Source of the DNA: Acidobacteriota bacterium
Lineage (GTDB): Bacteria > Acidobacteriota > UBA890
Assembly (NCBI GenBank): GCA_022563115.1
Contig: JADFNY010000113.1
Coordinates: 1 to 9,534, forward strand
Length of the DNA: 9,534 nt
Direction of reading: 5' to 3'
Below the pieces are notes generated by a model. That model searched no databases. It saw nothing but the letters and a program-made list of their open reading frames with translations, and was not told the origin of the DNA. A program made the translations under genes and the position numbers. Positions 6,324 to 9,534 of the stretch are shown in pieces (within the stretch, counting starts at the first letter, position 1; every line of letters begins with the position of its first letter).

Positions 6324-7069
6324 TGTTCTGGGAGAATCGGGAGCGGATCCCGACCAGCCCTGTCGACTACGAGCTTGGCGTAATTCGTGTCGAGCAGCTC
6401 GACGGCCAGCCGCTCGCGACGCTGGTGAGTTTTCAGTGCCACCCGGTCGTGCTGGGACCGGAAAACCTCGATATCTCGGCTGACTACCCGGGCGCATTCA
6501 TGCGAATGGTCGAGACAGAGCTGGGCGGCCAGGCGATGTTCCTCCAAGGGGCGGCGGGAGACATCAACCCCTTTTGGGACAAGACGCCGCCCGATGAAGG
6601 CGCGTTCGAGCAAGTAGAAGCGATGGGTCGGGCGGTCGCGGATGAGGTGATCAGGGTGTCGGAATCGATCACTGGCTGGGAAGCTGCCCCGGCGATTTCG
6701 CTTCACACCGAGGTGATTCCGCTCGCCTCACGCCGCGACGTCGAGCGCGTTCAGCGAGACATGCTGGCCGAGATCAACACCGTGCTGATCGGCACCGACA
6801 TCGCGCTCGCGACCTTCCCGGGCGAGTTCTTCGTCGAGCACGGCTTGTCGCTCAAGGCGCGCAGCCAGTTCGAGCACACGTTCTTCGTCGGCTACACCAA
6901 CGGCTCGCTCGGTTACTTTCCGACCATTCAAGCAACGACCAAGGGGGGGTACGGCGCTGCCTCAGCCACTCGAGTCGAGGTTGGGGCGAGCGAGCGACTG
7001 GTGAATCGAGCCCTCATCAACCTCTACTACCAGGCTGACAAGATCTCACGGTCACCTCGGCGCGATTAG
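6320..7069 (+). CDS. Neutral/alkaline ceramidase-like hydrolase, C-terminal fragment of a frameshifted gene
   Basis: This holds the rest of the ceramidase-like catalytic domain. It has the second zinc-ligand motif FQCHPVVLG (His41 of the fragment), SADYPG, the glycine-rich FLQGAAGDINP (74-84), FPGE with a probable ligand Glu169, and GYTNGSLGYFPT (191-202) with the tyrosines of the zinc site. Assignments are by analogy with the Pseudomonas enzyme. Its GTG-ATG start (6320, 6323) overlaps the TGA of the upstream fragment, so restart by termination-reinitiation is possible. The protein ends soon after the catalytic domain and lacks the C-terminal Ig-like domain of the full-length ceramidases of about 650 residues. 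It is therefore a short-form family member and may act on a substrate other than ceramide. Confidence 0.8.
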   Translation: MMFWENRERIPTSPVDYELGVIRVEQLDGQPLATLVSFQCHPVVLGPENLDISADYPGAFMRMVETELGGQAMFLQGAAGDINPFWDKTPPDEGAFEQVEAMGRAVADEVIRVSESITGWEAAPAISLHTEVIPLASRRDVERVQRDMLAEINTVLIGTDIALATFPGEFFVEHGLSLKARSQFEHTFFVGYTNGSLGYFPTIQATTKGGYGAASATRVEVGASERLVNRALINLYYQADKISRSPRRD

Positions 7070-7080
7070 GTATCAGCAGG

Positions 7081-7140
7081 CTACCGTCCCCTCGGCACCC
7101 GCTGCTTCAACTCCTCGAACCAGTTGACGTTTCTCGTGCT
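7081..7140 (-). pseudogene. Relic C-terminus of a PD40/TolB-like or Ser/Thr-kinase-type gene
   Basis: On the minus strand this 60-bp stretch reads STRNVNWFEELKQRVPRGR followed by TAG. To my knowledge, a tail of the form NWFEELKQRVP is typical of the last residues of acidobacterial TolB/PD40 proteins and of their protein-kinase fusions. Upstream in the same frame (about 7141-7208) the translation shows no propeller repeat, and the next plus-strand gene begins at 7209, so only the tail appears to survive. It faces the ceramidase-like gene tail to tail. The length is short and chance similarity cannot be excluded. Confidence 0.4.
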
Positions 7141-7208
7141 CGCCGTAGCGGCATGCTCCCCCGGATCGGGCAGCGACAGCCCCACCCATCGACAAAGCGC
7201 TCGCCGGG

Positions 7209-8648
7209 GTGCCGCCGCGTGACCCGCCCGCCATCCGCCGCTACACTCGGTGCGTTACGTTGACGGTGCCCTTGGTAATCCATGATGGCAACGCACGGTT
7301 GAGGTCCCAGAAGGTGGCGCTCGACGCTCGTGTCGAGGGGCTGGCAACTTCGGCAACGCTGGCGATGAACGAGCTCGCCGCCCGCCTTACCTCCGAGGGT
7401 CGCGAGCTTTTCCGCCTCGGCTTCGGTCAATCGCCCTTCCCCGCGCCCGACGAGGTGGTGGCGGCGCTCCGCGACAACGCCCACCGATGCGACTACCTGC
7501 CGGTGCGTGGCTTGCCGGCCCTGCGGGAAGCAATCGCCGCTCACCATACGCGGCTCCATGGGGCCACCGTGAAGGCCGACAACGTCGTCGTCGGACCGGG
7601 CTCCAAGCAGCTAATGTACCTGGTCCAGCTCGTCCTCGACGCGGTCACGATCGTGCCGACGCCGGCCTGGGTCTCCTACGTTCCCCAGGCAAGGTTGGCT
7701 TCGCGGCCGTGCGTCACGGTGCCTACCGCCATCGATGACGGCTGGCGCCTCACACCCGCGGCCCTCGAGGCGACTTGCCGGGAGGCGGCGGGGGACCAAG
7801 GACAGCTCGCAACCGCGAACGGCGGCGGCGCCGGCAGAGGCGCCCCTGGCGCCAGCGGACGACTGGCCGCTCGCCTGCCGCTCCTCATTCTCAACTATCC
7901 GGGCAACCCGACGGGCACGACCTACCAGGAGTCCGATCTCGCGGCCCTCGCCGAAGTTGCGGAACGGCACGACCTCCTGGTGCTGTCCGACGAGATCTAC
8001 GGGGACCTCGATCATCGGGGCCAGCATGTCTCGATGGCCCGCTTCTACCCCGATGGGACACTCGTGACCTCCGGGCTGAGCAAGTGGTGCGGGGCCGGCG
8101 GCTGGCGCCTGGGATGCCTCCTCGTGCCGGACGCGCTCAGCCGCGTCGGCGACGCCGTGGCGGCCGCCGCCAGCGAGACTTACAGCGCCGCCAGCACGCC
8201 GGTCCAGCACGCGGCGCTCCAAGCCTACCGGGGCAGCTCGGAGATCACCGCTGGGTTGGAGGCACAGCGGCGCATCCTCGCGACGCTGGGCTCATGGTGC
8301 GCTGAGCGGCTCGGGGCCGCGTCCGTCCGTACCTGCAAGCCCCAGGGCGGGTTCTATCTGTTTCCAGATTTCGGCGTGCTGGCGGACCGCCTCGCCGAGC
8401 GCGGCATCGACACGAGCGACGAGCTGGCGCGACGGCTGCTGACCGAAACCGGCGTAGCCACGCTGCCGGGTAGCGATTTCGGCCGCCCTCCCCGAGAGCT
8501 CGCGCTGCGGCTCGCGTACGTCGATTTCGATGGGGCCGCTGCCCTGCGAGCCTGCGCAGAGCGCGAAATCGACGAGGGGTTCCTCCGCCAGCACTGCGGT
8601 CGTGTCCTGGCGGCGATCGAGAGCATGTGTGAGTGGGTCGGCCGATGA
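7209..8648 (+). CDS. PLP-dependent class I/II aminotransferase
   Basis: This is an intact fold-type I, class I/II pyridoxal-phosphate aminotransferase of 479 residues from GTG 7209. Visible motifs are SATLAMNELAARL near the N-terminus (family lead-in), the YLPVRGLPALREAIA region (95-109), NYPGNPTG with the cofactor-binding Asn233, SDEIYGD with Asp261 and Tyr264, the Schiff-base lysine Lys292 in SGLSKWCGAGGWRLG, and the C-terminal AYVDFDG. The family is usually near 400 residues. The excess comes from an uncertain N-terminus (in-frame GTG at 7265 or TTG at 7259 are shorter starts; none has a clear Shine-Dalgarno) and from a Gly/Ala-rich insertion at about 193-224 just before the NPTG strand. 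The amino-acid substrate cannot be told from sequence. It stands alone, with no biosynthetic partner beside it. Confidence 0.9.
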   Translation: MPPRDPPAIRRYTRCVTLTVPLVIHDGNARLRSQKVALDARVEGLATSATLAMNELAARLTSEGRELFRLGFGQSPFPAPDEVVAALRDNAHRCDYLPVRGLPALREAIAAHHTRLHGATVKADNVVVGPGSKQLMYLVQLVLDAVTIVPTPAWVSYVPQARLASRPCVTVPTAIDDGWRLTPAALEATCREAAGDQGQLATANGGGAGRGAPGASGRLAARLPLLILNYPGNPTGTTYQESDLAALAEVAERHDLLVLSDEIYGDLDHRGQHVSMARFYPDGTLVTSGLSKWCGAGGWRLGCLLVPDALSRVGDAVAAAASETYSAASTPVQHAALQAYRGSSEITAGLEAQRRILATLGSWCAERLGAASVRTCKPQGGFYLFPDFGVLADRLAERGIDTSDELARRLLTETGVATLPGSDFGRPPRELALRLAYVDFDGAAALRACAEREIDEGFLRQHCGRVLAAIESMCEWVGR

Positions 8649-8801
8649 GGCCGGGAGCACAGCTAGTGCTCGCTTCCTGATCTACAGGCATCGGCGAGGA
8701 AACAAGCAGCGCTGCGCTTGCTGCACCAACACGGGCGGTGGTGCTTGACGGGCTCCGCTTCGCCATGATCTGCGGACCGGAGAGCAAGCCGGCCAGGCTG
8801 A

Positions 8802-9313
8802 AGGCTCCGGCGTTCCGCGTCGTCCGCTCTCCTGTTATTCGCCCTCGCCGCGTGTTCCCTGACCCGAGAGCCTGAGCAGAAAGCCGGCGGCGAGGAACTG
8901 ACAGCGGCGCTGCAGGCGTTGATCGACTCCGTGGCCGCCGACCCCACGATCCCGGGTGCGTTGCTGTACGCGGAGTCGCCTCGCCTCGGGCTCGAGTGGT
9001 CCGGGACTGCGGGCGTGACCGACGTCGCGACCGGAGCGGCCCTCCCCGCCGTCGCGTCCGTGCGCATCGCCAGCAACACGAAGACCTACGTCGCGGCCGA
9101 TCTCGGAGGATTCTGGCGGAGACTATTCGAACGGGGTGTCTTCGAGAACGGCGAAACGCTGGACACCATGATGACGTCGCCGTGCCCGCCGAGGAATCCT
9201 CGTATCGCATGGGAATGGGCGTAGGGGCCGCGGTCACCGAGCGCGGCGACGATGCGCTTGAGGTGGTCCGGCTGGTGACGGAAGCGGTCGCGGTCGTGAG
9301 AGCCGCGAGGTAG
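8802..9313 (+). pseudogene. Decayed serine hydrolase (beta-lactamase class C / D-Ala-D-Ala carboxypeptidase-like) lipoprotein
   Basis: The frame from 8802 reads a lipoprotein signal with lipobox (ALLLFALAACS, Cys at 8853). It continues with a serine-hydrolase N-terminus: IPGALLYAESPRLGLEWSG, then RIASNTKTYVAA, which holds the SxxK catalytic pair. A stop at 8799 and the lack of any ATG, GTG or TTG before the signal peptide leave no usable start. At about 9096-9105 the sequence jumps from KTYVAA to DLGGFWRRLFERGVF, which in this family lies over 100 residues later, so the YxN motif region is missing. Near 9179 a one-base loss shifts the frame: VPAEESSYRMGMGV continues in frame 2. At about 9225-9232 it jumps again to a C-terminal-like AAVTERGDDALEVV...VVRAAR and stops at 9313. 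The gene cannot make an active enzyme. Family and jump points are judged from memory of the fold. Confidence 0.65.
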
Positions 9314-9534
9314 GGCGTTCCGCCCCGGTCGACTTCGTCACGGTCGCGATCTGCACCCCGACCCGCTGCAGCGGATCGAGGGCGGCCTTCGCATCCTGGA
9401 GCAAGACCGTCACCGGACCCGCCAACATCTCGTGCCACCGGGACGTATCGGCTACCGGCCAGTTCGCTCCCAGGACGCGTCGCTCCCCGGTGAGGCTCAG
9501 TCCCGGCAGCAATCCGGTCCACCCGAGCAGGAGC
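9234..9534 (-). CDS. Unidentified reading frame, partial at right edge
   Basis: A minus-strand frame is open from the right edge to a stop at 9234. It reads LLGWTGLLPGLSLTGERRV, then ANWPVADTSRWHEMLAGPVTV and DAKAALDPLQRVGVQIATVT. I do not recognise the family. Up to about TKSTGAER the composition looks protein-like; from about 9313 downward it runs antisense through the tail of the serine-hydrolase pseudogene and becomes arginine/proline-rich. If this is a gene, it has probably lost its own stop codon or its last residues. A second minus-strand frame over the same bases is arginine-rich and looks like a shadow. Confidence 0.3.
   Translation of the reverse strand, partial: LLLGWTGLLPGLSLTGERRVLGANWPVADTSRWHEMLAGPVTVLLQDAKAALDPLQRVGVQIATVTKSTGAERPTSRLSRPRPLPSPAGPPQAHRRRAR

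Larger units (their letters stand above)
5766..7069 (+). pseudogene. Ceramidase-like gene split by a one-base deletion near 6319
   Basis: Adding one base between 6318 and 6320 (GAG CCN GTG ATG TTC TGG) joins both fragments into one protein of about 434 residues, reading ADGEPVMFWENRERIPTSP. All catalytic-site motifs are then present in order in one chain. There is no other damage, so this is either a very recent mutation, an assembly error in a C/G run, or a gene read by reinitiation at TGATG. Confidence 0.75.

Noticed and set aside
8706..8715. Perfect palindrome GCAGCGCTGC after the aminotransferase gene, a possible terminator stem
   Set aside because: It leaves no loop when paired as a perfect palindrome, the imperfect alternatives need bulges, and no T-run follows.
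8649..8801. A small gene from ATG 8765 (about 35 residues)
   Set aside because: It has no ribosome site or recognisable features and its end overlaps the lipoprotein signal of the serine-hydrolase remnant in another frame; it may just be debris of that gene's upstream region.
8245..9522. A 425-residue minus-strand frame at the right end
   Set aside because: It is Arg/Ser/Thr-rich with no motif, lies antisense to the aminotransferase end and the serine-hydrolase remnant, and looks like a GC shadow.

Overview
The window is GC-rich DNA (roughly 60-65% by eye), most likely from an Acidobacteriota-type soil or sediment bacterium, possibly a metagenome contig. The main pointers are a TPR plus PD40 (TolB-like) propeller protein of the kind abundant in Acidobacteriota, and a short relic with the NWFEELKQRVP tail that I associate with the same phylum. 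No rRNA, tRNA, CRISPR array or insertion sequence was seen.

Left half, all on the minus strand, in transcription order from about 5700 down to 1: a membrane sensor histidine kinase; its OmpR/PhoB-type response regulator, overlapping the kinase by 4 bases (GTGA); a secreted TPR/PD40 propeller gene broken by one frameshift near 1703; and the N-terminal part of a di-haem cytochrome c peroxidase (MauG/CcpA family) that runs off the left edge. Between the regulator and the propeller gene is a striking array of short half-sites, each with the core TG[T/C], repeated at exact 11-bp steps from about 2964/2975 to 3058. Two more half-sites of the same type overlap the predicted -35 element of the kinase promoter. 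This is the geometry OmpR/PhoB regulators use, so the array may be the operator through which this two-component system controls itself and the propeller gene. That is inference.

Right half, mostly on the plus strand: a secreted, short neutral-ceramidase-like hydrolase split by a one-base frameshift at about 6318-6325; a 60-bp C-terminal relic of a PD40-type gene on the minus strand; an intact class I/II PLP-dependent aminotransferase; and a decayed serine beta-lactamase-like (class C / D-Ala-D-Ala carboxypeptidase type) lipoprotein gene with no start codon, two internal deletions and a frameshift. An unidentified minus-strand reading frame enters from the right edge.

Three protein families are broken in 9.5 kb. 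The two one-base shifts could be assembly errors or real mutations. The serine hydrolase remnant and the 60-bp relic cannot be explained by a single sequencing error and indicate genuine gene decay.
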